From Clostridiales bacterium (GTDB lineage Bacteria > Bacillota > Clostridia > Lachnospirales > Lachnospiraceae): 64,000 bases of DNA. This document shows, piece after piece, positions 19,101 through 27,659 of the stretch; the stretch's first letter is position 1; each line of letters opens with the position of its first letter. The translations under genes were made by a program, and so were the position numbers. The notes beneath the pieces are model-generated. The model did not search any database. It was not told where the DNA came from and saw only the letters and a list, made by a program, of their open reading frames with translations. The stretch lies in NCBI GenBank assembly GCA_018372435.1, contig JAHAJA010000006.1:1-64000 (forward strand), written 5' to 3'.

Positions 19101-19318
19101 ATCCGGCAGTAGAAGAGCAGGCAACGGATCGTGTCTACAGAATTGGACAGACAAATTCGGTTCAGGTAATTAAGTTAATTACAAGGGATACGATAGAAGA
19201 GAAGATCTATAAATTACAGAAAAAGAAAAAAGAATTATCTGATTCTGTAATTCAGTCCAAAGAGGTCTTTATCAATCATCTATCAAGAGAAGAATTAGAA
19301 GAAATATTCAAGTTATAG
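16103..19318 (+). CDS. SWIM zinc-finger SNF2-family helicase
   Basis: DNA-dependent ATPase of the Swi2/Snf2 family (HelZ type). N-terminal SWIM zinc finger, CNCPASFKYDGPCKH, near residue 70; a middle bacterial SNF2-associated region; then the motor: DDMGLGKTLQS (Walker A, about 635-645), FIDEAQ (motif II), LTGTPIENSL (III), SLKAGGTGLNLVGAD (V) and DRVYRIGQ (VI). 1071 residues, normal for the family. Start chosen at ATG 16103 with AAAGGAG upstream. Single gene. Probably remodels protein-DNA or transcription complexes; the client is unknown. Confidence 0.9.
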   Translation: MLNITKAAIRNIAADEQTYARGIRYYQNNAVKNITWSQANKQYRAFVKGQSDYIVTVTQDKEDSFTYSCNCPASFKYDGPCKHVIATLLFIADYENRTKAKADISPDEKKVFNIIDYFSRQDEINLPGESFHIKVCVYVPAIMKAETGKAYLSIQVGNNRFYKVQSLKKFIIDYYNKEDIVLGKEFRFVQGESKFHEASQRVMDFLVEVYEVQELLGRANNSNVFSKSQMLLTKNLLMKLLSLLGKDTFHLNLYGNEYRDVRFYSKNPRIEYQIDLEEDSLIMSQISDDGIIPVTQSGELLFYHHGMYQPNQKFIKNFVPFFSSISKEKGSLHFTGMNKHKFLEHVLPQIHETMEIQVPEEIKNRYIDEPLRTEIYLDKYKSNIRADVKFFYGEYKINPLHEASHPEVIIVRKPIDEDVVIDYLGSIGFEANRDYFTIKGEEEAYEFLTNTVEDLVSKYEVFYSESFRTINIRNVGTLNTNLKVKSDSDLLEMQFEFVDIPTNELKDLFHSYRLKKKYYRLKNGEFINLQTMDMERAANLLEHMNVSYKDLKDSNAVLLPKNTALYLNQVIENDEDIHAETNAEFRELVNQIMNPKENHYEIPSEVNADLRSYQITGYKWLCTLADNNLGGILADDMGLGKTLQSIVYMAANKERPYLIVCPSSLVYNWQEEIEKFAPFLKTVIVVGAPEERVATINSAKKDLSIDVVITSYPLIRRDIEAYADIQFHTMFIDEAQFIKNANSRNAKSVKAIQAKHKFALTGTPIENSLAELWSIFDFIMPFYLFTSSKFQSIYEKPIIKDGNEEALSDLNRHIRPFILRRMKKEVLSELPDKVETKYMTEMTDNQRKVYAAYLANIRNDLFKDGAEGGFERKKIEILAALTRLRQICCHPSTFIENYKGGSGKMELLMEILPDIIGAGHRVLIFSQFTSMLHLIEEELKKTEFTYFILEGSTNIETRKEYVKSFNEGERDIFLISLKAGGTGLNLVGADTVIHFDPWWNPAVEEQATDRVYRIGQTNSVQVIKLITRDTIEEKIYKLQKKKKELSDSVIQSKEVFINHLSREELEEIFKL

Positions 19319-19373
19319 TAGATTAAATAATGAATATGGTTTTAAAGTTGCAATAATTACTTTAATAATCCAT

Positions 19374-19402
19374 TTGATAAAAAGCAAAAATACTGGTACA
19401 AT
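19374..19402 (+). promoter_or_regulatory. Predicted promoter for the uridine kinase gene
   Basis: TTGATA (19374-19379), 17 bases, TACAAT (19397-19402). The following leader is about 190 bases with no recognised riboswitch. Confidence 0.5.
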
Positions 19403-19601
19403 ATCGGTAGTGACATCAATATCAGAGCATCATGTCAGCCGACTTATGTGAGAGTTTTTGCAATTAAAAATATACTGATGATGTTTTTAGAAGAATCTAT
19501 ACCAATATGAGAATAGTAGATTAATTGTAACGGAATGATTATAAAGACTAAGGGTATCGTTACATTGAATGAGATGAATATACAGTTTTAGGAGAATAAG
19601 A

Positions 19602-20216
19602 ATGAACGACATTACGATTATAGGTATTGCAGGAGGATCTGCATCTGGTAAAACAACGGTGGCAAGCCGAATCAAAGAGGAATTCAAAGAAAATGTTGAA
19701 TTAATCTGTCATGATTATTATTATCTAGCACATAATGATATTCCATTTGAAGAGAGAGTTAAGCTAAATTATGATCACCCAAATGCGTTTGATACAGAAA
19801 GATTAATAAGTGATATTAAGCAATTAAAGCAAGGTATTGCTATTGAACGCCCAGTATATTCTTATACGGAACATACAAGACTTGCTGAAACTGTACGTGT
19901 TGAGCCCAAGGAAGTTATTATTGTAGAAGGCTTTTTGATTTTTGATAATCCGGAATTATTAAATTTAATGGATATTAAGATTTTCGTAGACACAGATGCA
20001 GATGAGAGATTGATTCGACGTATTCTTCGTGATGTTCAAGAGCGAGGAAGAAGTTTAGAGTCCGTAATTACACAATATTCTACAACTGTTAAGCCTATGC
20101 ATGAACAGTTCGTAGAACCTTCGAAGCGTCATGCAGATTTGATTATTCCATATGGCGGACAAAATGAGATCGCGCTATCTATGTTATTGGAGAAGATTCG
20201 AAATATGGTAGGATAA
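19602..20216 (+). CDS. udk: Uridine kinase
   Basis: Phosphorylates uridine and cytidine to UMP and CMP in pyrimidine salvage. P-loop GGSASGKT at residues 11-18, the nucleoside-site stretch CHDYYYLAHNDIPFEER and NYDHPNAFDTERL, then VEGFLIF, and the lid RRILRDVQERGRSLESV. 204 residues, typical. TAGGAG lies seven bases before the ATG. Single gene flanked by its promoter and a strong convergent terminator. A phosphoribulokinase-like relative is possible but the motif set favours Udk. Confidence 0.92.
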   Translation: MNDITIIGIAGGSASGKTTVASRIKEEFKENVELICHDYYYLAHNDIPFEERVKLNYDHPNAFDTERLISDIKQLKQGIAIERPVYSYTEHTRLAETVRVEPKEVIIVEGFLIFDNPELLNLMDIKIFVDTDADERLIRRILRDVQERGRSLESVITQYSTTVKPMHEQFVEPSKRHADLIIPYGGQNEIALSMLLEKIRNMVG

Positions 20217-20232
20217 TATAAATAAAAGAGCT

Positions 20233-20290
20233 TCAAAAAGTGGAATGCCAGTGGTGAATATTACATTCGTCACTGGCATTCTACTTTTGT
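20233..20290. terminator. Bidirectional terminator between udk and the zinc-ribbon gene
   Basis: An almost perfect 18-bp stem: CAAAAAGTGGAATGCCAGTG (20234-20253) with CACTGGCATTCTACTTTTG (20271-20289). A-rich and T-rich flanks allow it to work on both strands of the convergent pair. Confidence 0.8.
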
Positions 20291-20356
20291 GATTTGATTT
20301 TGAGTAAAAAATTTAATAGAAATTTTGCTTGATGCGAGAATCTGAGTATACTTACT

Positions 20357-21277
20357 TTAATTTGAAAAATGTGAATTATAGAATTCTTCCACTAGAAGAT
20401 CAACATAGGAATCATTTAAATCCTTATCGAATTCTTCAAGAATTCTTTTCTTAATGAACTCTGTTTGCTTGAAGTAGTTAATCTCATCTACTTCATGAGA
20501 ATCTACAACGGAATCTAGTACGTCTTGTGTTATCGTTTTTTCTAACCACTCATTAATGGCATCAGTAAGGGTGTTTTCTTCAGAAATTTGTCCCTCTACT
20601 TGTTTCGAATGTTTTAAAGTGCCAAGACCAATAAGAAGGAAGACTGTGAATAATACGCCCATAATAATCCATGAAAAGTAACCTTGATAGAAACTTAATA
20701 CTCCTAATATATTAAGGAGTAGTACCACTAATCCGACGATTCCTACCGCAATAAATAGATGTCCCGTAGAACGAAGATCCTTAAACTGATCCGCTTTTTT
20801 TACATATACAGAAGAAGACTTAGAAGCAGTTTTCATATCCTTCAATGAGTTGTCGTCCTTATTGGTCTCATAAGAATACTCTTCATCTTCATAATCCTTA
20901 TCAGAAGTATCGGTTGGACTTGATACGGAAGCCGTATCTTGATTAGACTTCGGATTCTCTTTAGCTGCTTCTTCTTCAGCTTCCGTCTCAGCAGTATAGA
21001 ATGCTTGGAATAATTTCTTTGCTTCCGTCACATCCTTTTCATTAACTGTAACTACATAAGCTTTGTCTTTTTCATCATAAGAATAAGAAGTTTGATCAAT
21101 CCTAGAATAGCGAAGGAATTCGATTAATTTCTGTGCATTTTCTTCAGTTTCTAGACGAACTACTTCTGAATTAGGAGATTGATTTTCTGTAATAGCATCG
21201 ACTAATTCTGTACCGCAATCTGCACATTCTTTAATCCCTTCTCGAAACTCCATATTACATTTTGGACACCATGGCAT
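20357..21277 (-). CDS. Zinc-ribbon membrane protein of unknown function
   Basis: 306 residues. The N-terminus has a four-cysteine zinc ribbon (CPKC at 4-7 and CADC near 18-21). Next comes a small alpha/beta segment (about 38-90, resembling DUF2007-like domains), an acidic Ser/Thr/Asp linker (about 95-150), two transmembrane helices (about 175-230), and a C-terminal cytosolic helical part rich in charged residues. No enzymatic motif is visible. GGGGG lies a few bases upstream of the ATG on this strand. It follows tyrS on the same strand behind a hairpin. A membrane-tethered sensor or adaptor is plausible but not shown. Confidence 0.7.
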   Translation of the reverse strand: MPWCPKCNMEFREGIKECADCGTELVDAITENQSPNSEVVRLETEENAQKLIEFLRYSRIDQTSYSYDEKDKAYVVTVNEKDVTEAKKLFQAFYTAETEAEEEAAKENPKSNQDTASVSSPTDTSDKDYEDEEYSYETNKDDNSLKDMKTASKSSSVYVKKADQFKDLRSTGHLFIAVGIVGLVVLLLNILGVLSFYQGYFSWIIMGVLFTVFLLIGLGTLKHSKQVEGQISEENTLTDAINEWLEKTITQDVLDSVVDSHEVDEINYFKQTEFIKKRILEEFDKDLNDSYVDLLVEEFYNSHFSN

Positions 21278-21301
21278 ATTTGAAACCCCCTTTGCGTTAA
21301 T

Positions 21302-21345
21302 AAGGGCTTCTGCAAAACTTGAAGTTATATTGCAAAAGCCCTTTT
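21302..21345 (-). terminator. Hairpin between tyrS and the zinc-ribbon gene
   Basis: AAGGGCTTCTGCAAAA (21303-21318) pairs with TTGCAAAAGCCCTT (21330-21343), one mismatch. It lies downstream of tyrS on the minus strand; the T-rich flank is stronger on the plus side. Confidence 0.6.
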
Positions 21346-21357
21346 ACCTTTTATTAT

Positions 21358-22593
21358 TTACTCAGCAATTTTAATTAAGTGATATGCTTTCTTACCTTTT
21401 TTAACAAGTAAAGCACCATCTGCATTAAAATCGTTTGGTGTGAATACACGGTCAAATTCAGTTACTTTAACATCATTAACGGATACACCACCTTGTGTAA
21501 TGTTTCTTCTTGCATCAGAACGAGATGCTGCTAATTTGGCATCTACTAAAAGAGTAATTAAGTCGATACCCTCATTAAATTGTTCAGCAGAATAAGTAGT
21601 AGTAGGCATGTCATCTGTTTTCATGTTACCACCGAATAGAGCACGTGCAGCTTCCTGAGCTTTCATTGCTTCTTCTTCGCCATGAACAATCTTAGTAATT
21701 TCGTATGCAAGAACTTCCTTCGCATGATTGATTTCTGAACCTTCTAATGCACCAAGTCTACGTACTTCATCCATTGGTAGGAATGTAAGAAGACCAAGAC
21801 ATTCTTCCACTTTAACATCTTCGATGTTTCTCCAGTATTGATAGAATTCATATGGGGAAGTCTTTTCTGGATCTAGCCATACAGCACCCTTCATAGTTTT
21901 ACCCATCTTGATACCTTCGCTAGTTGTTAATAGTTTGAAAGTTAAACCGAATGCTGGTTTGCCTTCTTTACGACGGATTAGGTCAACACCACCTAAGATG
22001 TTAGACCATTGGTCGTTACCACCAAGTTCAAGAGAACAACCATACATTTGATTTAATTTTAAGAAGTCATATGATTGCATTAACATGTAGTTGAATTCGA
22101 AGAAAGTAAGTCCTTTTTCCATACGTTGTTTGTAACAATCAGCAGTAAGCATCTTGTTTACGGAGAAGTGAACACCAACTTCACGAAGGAATTCAACATA
22201 GTTGAGTTCAAGTAACCAATCCGCATTGTTGGCAATGATTGCGTTATCGTTATCGAAATTGATAAAACGTGATAATTGTTGATAGAAACAGTCAGCGTTG
22301 TGTTGGATTGTTTCTCTTGTCATAATTGTACGCATGTCCGATTTACCAGATGGATCACCAATCATGGTAGTACCGCCCCCAAGTAGAGCAATTGGTCTGT
22401 GACCTGCACGTTGCATGTGCATCATAGCCATAACTGTTAAGAAATGACCAGCAGTTAAACTGTCAGCAGTAGCATCAAAACCTATATAAAAGGTAACTTT
22501 CTCCTTACCTAATAATTCTCTAATTTCTTGTTCATGAGTAGTTTGCTCGATAAACCCTCTTTCGAGTAAAATATCATATACGTTTGTAGACAT
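21358..22593 (-). CDS. tyrS: Tyrosyl-tRNA synthetase
   Basis: Class I aminoacyl-tRNA synthetase charging tRNA-Tyr. The HIGH-equivalent lies in GFDATADSLTAGHFL, tyrosine-pocket residues in MLMQSYDFLKL and ELGGNDQWSNI, the KMSKS-equivalent loop is IKMGKTMKG, and an S4 RNA-binding domain closes the chain (AKLAASRSDARRNITQGGV). 411 residues, normal for the TyrRS-S type. AAGGAGG precedes the ATG. Unlike many Firmicutes tyrS genes, no T-box consensus was recognised in the 295 bases upstream; only a small hairpin (GGTAAC/GTTACC) lies in the leader. Confidence 0.95.
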   Translation of the reverse strand: MSTNVYDILLERGFIEQTTHEQEIRELLGKEKVTFYIGFDATADSLTAGHFLTVMAMMHMQRAGHRPIALLGGGTTMIGDPSGKSDMRTIMTRETIQHNADCFYQQLSRFINFDNDNAIIANNADWLLELNYVEFLREVGVHFSVNKMLTADCYKQRMEKGLTFFEFNYMLMQSYDFLKLNQMYGCSLELGGNDQWSNILGGVDLIRRKEGKPAFGLTFKLLTTSEGIKMGKTMKGAVWLDPEKTSPYEFYQYWRNIEDVKVEECLGLLTFLPMDEVRRLGALEGSEINHAKEVLAYEITKIVHGEEEAMKAQEAARALFGGNMKTDDMPTTTYSAEQFNEGIDLITLLVDAKLAASRSDARRNITQGGVSVNDVKVTEFDRVFTPNDFNADGALLVKKGKKAYHLIKIAE

Positions 22594-22830
22594 TTTTGTT
22601 CCTCCTTAAGGTAATTTGGTAACGATTTAGTTACCTTCAATCATTTTATTATCGTAACACAAACCCTCGTCATATTCAAGACGAATGTATGCATATATTT
22701 AATGAGGTTATAATTATTATATAGTGGAAGCGTATGAAGAAAATTGCTCGCACCCCAGTATAAATATCGCAAGCTTACTTGTGGTATGTAGGAGCAAGGT
22801 TGAAAGAAATATTAAGAAAGGAGCCATGCG

Positions 22831-22941
22831 TTGCTGTCTTTCAGCCTATTAATTACAGCAGTATTACAAGTAAGTTTAGGAGCTACTTGTGAAATGCATG
22901 GGTATAATAATGGAAAAGGATACAACCTATACTGTGAATAG
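22831..22941 (+). CDS. Possible 36-residue membrane peptide overlapping the next gene
   Basis: A TTG at 22831 follows AAAGGAG (22817-22823) with seven-base spacing and opens a 36-codon frame: a hydrophobic helix (SFSLLITAVLQVSLG) and a polar tail with two cysteines. Its last ~50 bases overlap the next gene in another frame. It could be a translated leader or chance. Confidence 0.25.
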   Translation: MLSFSLLITAVLQVSLGATCEMHGYNNGKGYNLYCE

Positions 22942-23347
22942 ACAAGAATTAATTCGAATAGCAAGAGAGAGTTGCGAAGGTAACCTTAAGTCTTCTGGGA
23001 ATGGTAGGTTTTCTCAAGGGTTATCAATGAGAGGAGCGACCAAAACGAAAACAACTATAGCAAAGGCACCGAAAGTTACTACAGCTAAGGCTTCAAGAGC
23101 TGTGACAATGTCAGCGCAGGAGAAGAAACAAACAGCAATTAAGTTTATATTAATCCGCACCATATGTGCCTCTGTGATTTTTTTGGCTATAGTGGTAATT
23201 GATAAGGTTAACTTTACATATGAAACATTCAACAGTGATAGGATCATCGAATCCGTACAGAGTAATCGCGTGTACGAAAAGGCTGAGAAATTCTTTGCCA
23301 CATTGCAAGACGAAAAAATTGTTGATGTTTTTAATGGACTTGATTAA
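22889..23347 (+). CDS. Single-pass membrane protein of unknown function
   Basis: 152 residues with no recognised family. An N-terminal basic cytoplasmic part rich in Lys, Thr and Ala (about 1-88) is followed by one transmembrane helix (about 90-108, FILIRTICASVIFLAIVVI) and an extracellular C-terminal tail of about 40 residues. The topology resembles small envelope or division-associated proteins, but nothing specific can be claimed. It starts with GTG at 22889 (AGGAG six bases upstream); an ATG at 22910 (MEKDTTYT) is an alternative. It lies upstream of the radical SAM operon with about 155 bases between. Confidence 0.6.
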   Translation: MKCMGIIMEKDTTYTVNRQELIRIARESCEGNLKSSGNGRFSQGLSMRGATKTKTTIAKAPKVTTAKASRAVTMSAQEKKQTAIKFILIRTICASVIFLAIVVIDKVNFTYETFNSDRIIESVQSNRVYEKAEKFFATLQDEKIVDVFNGLD

Positions 23348-23502
23348 GGGAGTTGTGTTATACTCATAAACGTATGTAAATGTGTAGATGAAAGAAAATG
23401 GTTCTTATAGACATTTGATATAACAACTTTTATAAATGTAGCTATTACATTGTGGTGTGCTTTCACAGGTGATAGCCAATATAGAATGGAGATACAAGAT
23501 AC

Positions 23503-25371
23503 ATGAGAAAATTAGCGTTATCCGATGAAATACTGTTAACGGTTGAAAAACCAGCCAGATATATTGGTAATGAAGTAAATATGGTTGTAAAAGACTTAGA
23601 TAAAATTGATATTCGTTTCTGTATGTGTTTTCCAGATGTGTATGAAATCGGTATGTCACATCTAGGAATTCAGATTCTATACGATATGTTCAATAGAAGA
23701 GGCGATACGTATTGTGAAAGAGTGTATTCACCATGGGTAGACCTTGATGCGATTATGAGAGAGAAGAACATTCCATTATTCGCGCTTGAATCACAAGATC
23801 CTATCAAAGATTTTGATTTCTTAGGTATTACTCTTCAATATGAGATGTGTTATACAAACATCCTTCAGGTATTAGAATTGTCACAGATTCCGATCTATGC
23901 AAAAGATAGAACAGAAGAAGATCCTATCGTAGTTGGTGGAGGACCTTGTGCGTATAATCCAGAACCACTTGCTGATTTCTTCGATTTCTTCTATATCGGA
24001 GAAGGGGAAACTGCGTATGATGAGATTCTTGACCTCTATAAAGAAAACAAGAAGAATGGTGGTACAAGAACAGATTTTCTTCGTAAGGTGACTAACATTC
24101 AAGGTATGTATGTACCTATGTTTTATGATGTTACGTATAATGAAGATAATACAATTGCATCATTTACAAAGAATGATCCTGAAGTACCAGATATGGTTAA
24201 GAAACAAGTTGAGATGGCATTAAGTGAAACTGTATATCCAGAAAAACCACTTGTTCCATATATTAAGGCGATACAAGACCGTGTTGTACTTGAGATTCAA
24301 CGTGGCTGCATTCGTGGTTGTCGTTTCTGTCAAGCGGGCATGATTTATCGACCAATTCGTGAAAGAGATTTGGAATTCCTAAAAGAACGTGCTTATGAGA
24401 TGTTAAAAGCAACAGGACATGAGGAAATCTCACTAAGTTCATTAAGTTCAAGTGATTATTCAAAGTTACAAGAATTAGTTTACTTCCTGATTGATGAATT
24501 CCGTTCTAAAGGTGTTAATATTTCACTACCTTCATTACGTATCGATGCTTTCGCACTTGATGTAATGAGTAAAGTACAAGACGTAAAGAAGAGTAGTTTA
24601 ACATTTGCACCAGAAGCTGGTTCTCAAAGACTTCGTGATGTTATTAATAAAGGTCTTACAGAAGAAGTAATCCTTAAGGGAGCCATGGATGCCTTCACAA
24701 GTGGTTGGAACCGTGTTAAATTATACTTCATGTTAGGTCTTCCGACTGAAAATTATGAGGATATTGAAGGAATCGCTACATTATCTGACAAGATTGCAAG
24801 AGAATATTATACAATACCTAAAGAAGAGAGAAATGGTCGTGTAAGTATCGTATCAAGTACTTCCTTCTTTGTTCCAAAGCCATTCACTCCATTCCAATGG
24901 GTACGTATGAATACAAGCGAAGAATTCTTAGAGAAACAACGATTCTTGAATGGTAAGATGAGGGAACAATTGAATGCGAAGAGTATCAAGTACAATTGGC
25001 ATGAAGCAGAGCTTACAATGTTAGAAGGCGTTCTTGCTCGTGGAGACCGTAGATTAAGTAAGATTATTTATGATGCGTATAAAGCAGGCTGTATCTATGA
25101 TTCTTGGTCTGAACATTTCAAATATGATTTATGGATGAAAGCATTCGAAGATAACAATATGGATTCTCTATTCTATACAAGTAGAGAAAGAGATTTTGAA
25201 GAAATCTTACCTTGGGACTTCATAGATGTTGGAGTAACAAAGAAATTCCTTATAAGAGAATATGAACGCGCGGTATCCGAAAAAATAACTCCAAACTGTA
25301 GACAAGCATGTTCAGGTTGTGGTGCTATGAGTTTTGGTGGCGGTGTATGCTTCGAAGGAGGAGTTCAATAG
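23503..25371 (+). CDS. B12-binding-type radical SAM protein (TIGR03960 family)
   Basis: 622 residues. The N-terminal part resembles a cobalamin-binding-like domain (VYEIGMSHLGIQILYDM, FLGITLQYEMCYTNILQVL, VVGGGPCAYNPEPLADFFDFF). The radical-SAM core carries C269-IRG-C273-RF-C276, and the C-terminus has a cysteine cluster (CRQACSGCGAM). In Clostridia it is fused or adjacent to a DUF2344 protein and sits before RNase E/G and rplU; the same order starts here. The next gene begins on the base after the stop, with GGAGG inside the end of this one, so the two are translated together. The reaction is not established; a role in RNA or ribosome modification is inferred from context. Confidence 0.85.
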   Translation: MRKLALSDEILLTVEKPARYIGNEVNMVVKDLDKIDIRFCMCFPDVYEIGMSHLGIQILYDMFNRRGDTYCERVYSPWVDLDAIMREKNIPLFALESQDPIKDFDFLGITLQYEMCYTNILQVLELSQIPIYAKDRTEEDPIVVGGGPCAYNPEPLADFFDFFYIGEGETAYDEILDLYKENKKNGGTRTDFLRKVTNIQGMYVPMFYDVTYNEDNTIASFTKNDPEVPDMVKKQVEMALSETVYPEKPLVPYIKAIQDRVVLEIQRGCIRGCRFCQAGMIYRPIRERDLEFLKERAYEMLKATGHEEISLSSLSSSDYSKLQELVYFLIDEFRSKGVNISLPSLRIDAFALDVMSKVQDVKKSSLTFAPEAGSQRLRDVINKGLTEEVILKGAMDAFTSGWNRVKLYFMLGLPTENYEDIEGIATLSDKIAREYYTIPKEERNGRVSIVSSTSFFVPKPFTPFQWVRMNTSEEFLEKQRFLNGKMREQLNAKSIKYNWHEAELTMLEGVLARGDRRLSKIIYDAYKAGCIYDSWSEHFKYDLWMKAFEDNNMDSLFYTSRERDFEEILPWDFIDVGVTKKFLIREYERAVSEKITPNCRQACSGCGAMSFGGGVCFEGGVQ

Positions 25372-26178
25372 ATGAAAGCAAGAGTAAAATTTTCTAAGAC
25401 AGGTAATTTAAAGTTTATTGGTCACCTTGATGTGATGCGATATTTTCAAAAGGCATTCCGCCGTGCAGAGATTGATATTGAGTATTCAAAGGGATATAGT
25501 CCTCATATGTTATTATCCTTTGCAGCACCTCTTGGTGTGGGATTAACAAGTGATGGAGAATATCTTGACATGCAGTTGTTATCTACCCTTTCAGAAGAAG
25601 AGATGATTGCTAAGATGAATGAAGCTATGGTAAGTGACATCCAAGTTGTAGATTTCAAGCTACTTCCTGATACAAGTAAGAATTCTATGTCTATCGTAGC
25701 AGGAGCAGATTACAAAATCTCATTAAAAGATGGTTATACATTCGAGGCTGCTACAGATGAAGAAGGACATGTTCTTGAAACTTCATTAACGATTGAAAAC
25801 TTCAAAGAGCATTTTGAATCATTTATATCAAAAGAACAAATCGTAATTCTTAAGAAATCTAAGAAGAGCGAGAATGAAGTGGACATCAAACCATTTATCT
25901 ATCATGTGGCTTTTGATGCGAAGACTTTCGCTGAAGTTGGTGGATCTTACTGTGAAAACAGCGTTGCGGAAAGTTATGAGAATGATTGCGTCTGCTATAT
26001 GCAATTAGCAACTGGTAGTGTGAATAACTTAAAGCCTGAGTTAGTTATGCAAGCATTTTGCCAAGCAGAGAATGTAGTATTCAATCCATTTGCTTATCAA
26101 GTTCATCGTATGGAAGTATACGCAGATCTTGGAACAGAAGAGGAAAGAAAACTTGTTCCACTTAATGAAGTGAGATAA
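25372..26178 (+). CDS. DUF2344 / TIGR03936 family protein
   Basis: Partner of the radical SAM protein before it, 268 residues. Family signatures: ARVKFSKTGNLKFIGHLDVM, FRRAEIDIEYSKGYSPHM and LSFAAPLGVGLTSDGEYLD at the N-terminus; the C-terminal half is more variable. In many genomes the two are one polypeptide, so they probably act as a complex. It starts directly after the upstream stop codon. Function unproven. Confidence 0.85.
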   Translation: MKARVKFSKTGNLKFIGHLDVMRYFQKAFRRAEIDIEYSKGYSPHMLLSFAAPLGVGLTSDGEYLDMQLLSTLSEEEMIAKMNEAMVSDIQVVDFKLLPDTSKNSMSIVAGADYKISLKDGYTFEAATDEEGHVLETSLTIENFKEHFESFISKEQIVILKKSKKSENEVDIKPFIYHVAFDAKTFAEVGGSYCENSVAESYENDCVCYMQLATGSVNNLKPELVMQAFCQAENVVFNPFAYQVHRMEVYADLGTEEERKLVPLNEVR

Positions 26179-26188
26179 ATGTAACGAA

Positions 26189-26246
26189 CTCAAACTTCGT
26201 ACTTGAAGATTTCGATTAGTAGTTTTATGTGCGAAGTTTGAGTAAC
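26189..26246. repeat. Hairpin repeat also present near 1.95 kb
   Basis: CTCAAACTTCG (26189-26199) pairs with CGAAGTTTGAG (26232-26242). The segment 26190-26210 is the reverse complement of 1947-1967 (21 bases), and AAGTTTGAGTAACAA also recurs at both places. A second small inverted repeat (CGGTTATAGAGATTTT with GAATTCTTTATAACCG) lies at about 26281-26322. Confidence 0.6.
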
Positions 26247-26401
26247 AATACTTGCAAACAAATTTAGAAGAATATATGATACGGTTATAGAGATTTTCAG
26301 TATGAAATTCTTTATAACCGTATTTGTGCACAATTGATTAGGTAGAAGATGTTTAATAAGATGTCGCTTTACCTATACAGCAAGTGCAGATAGGAGCATG
26401 T

Positions 26402-27586
26402 ATGAACAATAAGCTAGTCTTAACGACTAAAGAGAATAGAATAATATCTTCCTTAATTGAAGACAATGAATTTGTACAATTACGTGTTGATTCTATGGAT
26501 TCGGACAGTATATTAGGTAACATATATGTTGGGAAAGTGAAGAATATTGTCAAGAACATCAATGCTGCATTCATAGAAATTGCAGATGGTGTTATGTGTT
26601 ATTATTCTTTGGAAGAGAATAAGTATCCTATTTATGTGAAAGATAAAAAGTCGAATAGGCTTGTTATGGGAGATGAAATCTTAGTTCAGATTGAGAAAGA
26701 GAATATTAAGACAAAAGCTCCAGTAGCTACATGCCACTTGAATTTCACTGGTAAATATGTTGTCTTAACACATGGAAAGATTAAGGTTGGTGTGTCATCT
26801 AAGATTACTTCGGATAAGGAGAAGAAGCGCTTAAAGGAGATTCTATCTTCTTATAAGAATAGTGAGTATGGATTTATTATTCGAACGAATGCAGAAGGTG
26901 CAGCAGAAGAGATACTACGAGGAGAAATTGAAACATTAATTAAGAGATATGAGGAGATTACTGGGTTCGGTGTGCATCGAAGTGCATTTTCATTAGTGTA
27001 TAAAACACCATCAGCGTATCTATGTGATATTCGAGATGGTTATGCTAATGCCCTTACGGAAATTGTTACGGATGATCAGCTTATCTTTACTCAGATTAAG
27101 GAATATCTTGAAACGTATCAAGAAGAAGACCTGGATAAGTTACGCCTTTACCAGGATGATCAAATCAAATTAAGTGCGCTTTATAATATTGATAAGAGAC
27201 TAGATGAGGCGACAAGGGAACATGTTTGGCTTAAATCGGGTGCCTACCTTGTAATTCAGCATACAGAAGCCTTTAACGTTATAGATGTGAATACAGGAAA
27301 AGCCATAGCCGGTAAGAAGAAGGCACAAGAGACATTTCTTAAGATTAATCTTGAAGCAGCAAGGGAAGCGGCAAGACAAATTCGCTTGCGTAATCTATCG
27401 GGAATTATTATAATTGACTTTATAGATTTATTAGAAAAAAAGGATCAAGAAATTCTTATGAGAGAGTTAACAGATTTGTTTCGAAAAGATCCTGTTAAGA
27501 CAACAGTAGTTGATATTACTGCGTTAAACTTGGTTGAGATAACACGTAAGAAGGTTCGAAAACCATTGCACGAACAGATGAAGTAG
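26402..27586 (+). CDS. rng: Ribonuclease E/G family endoribonuclease
   Basis: Single-strand-specific endoribonuclease acting in rRNA maturation and mRNA decay. S1-like RNA-binding region at the N-terminus (LGNIYVGKVKNIVKNINAAF), then the 5'-sensor and RNase H-like parts, and the catalytic metal-binding aspartates D295 (FNVIDVNTGK) and D339 (IIIDFIDL). At 394 residues the chain ends just after LVEITRKKVRKPL, so the cysteine zinc-link (CPxCxG) of E. coli RNase E and G is missing. The ATG at 26402 has TAGGAG five bases upstream. In related genomes rplU normally follows; here it is 16.8 kb away. Confidence 0.9.
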   Translation: MNNKLVLTTKENRIISSLIEDNEFVQLRVDSMDSDSILGNIYVGKVKNIVKNINAAFIEIADGVMCYYSLEENKYPIYVKDKKSNRLVMGDEILVQIEKENIKTKAPVATCHLNFTGKYVVLTHGKIKVGVSSKITSDKEKKRLKEILSSYKNSEYGFIIRTNAEGAAEEILRGEIETLIKRYEEITGFGVHRSAFSLVYKTPSAYLCDIRDGYANALTEIVTDDQLIFTQIKEYLETYQEEDLDKLRLYQDDQIKLSALYNIDKRLDEATREHVWLKSGAYLVIQHTEAFNVIDVNTGKAIAGKKKAQETFLKINLEAAREAARQIRLRNLSGIIIIDFIDLLEKKDQEILMRELTDLFRKDPVKTTVVDITALNLVEITRKKVRKPLHEQMK

Positions 27587-27659
27587 GTGTTTAGTGTTGC
27601 GAAACTTTTTGAGGTTTTGAAGATGCTAAAATCGCCCATATAATCTGACAAAACACGCT

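Noticed and set aside
22594..22888. T-box riboswitch upstream of tyrS
   Set aside because: No T-box consensus or antiterminator/terminator pair was found on the minus strand.
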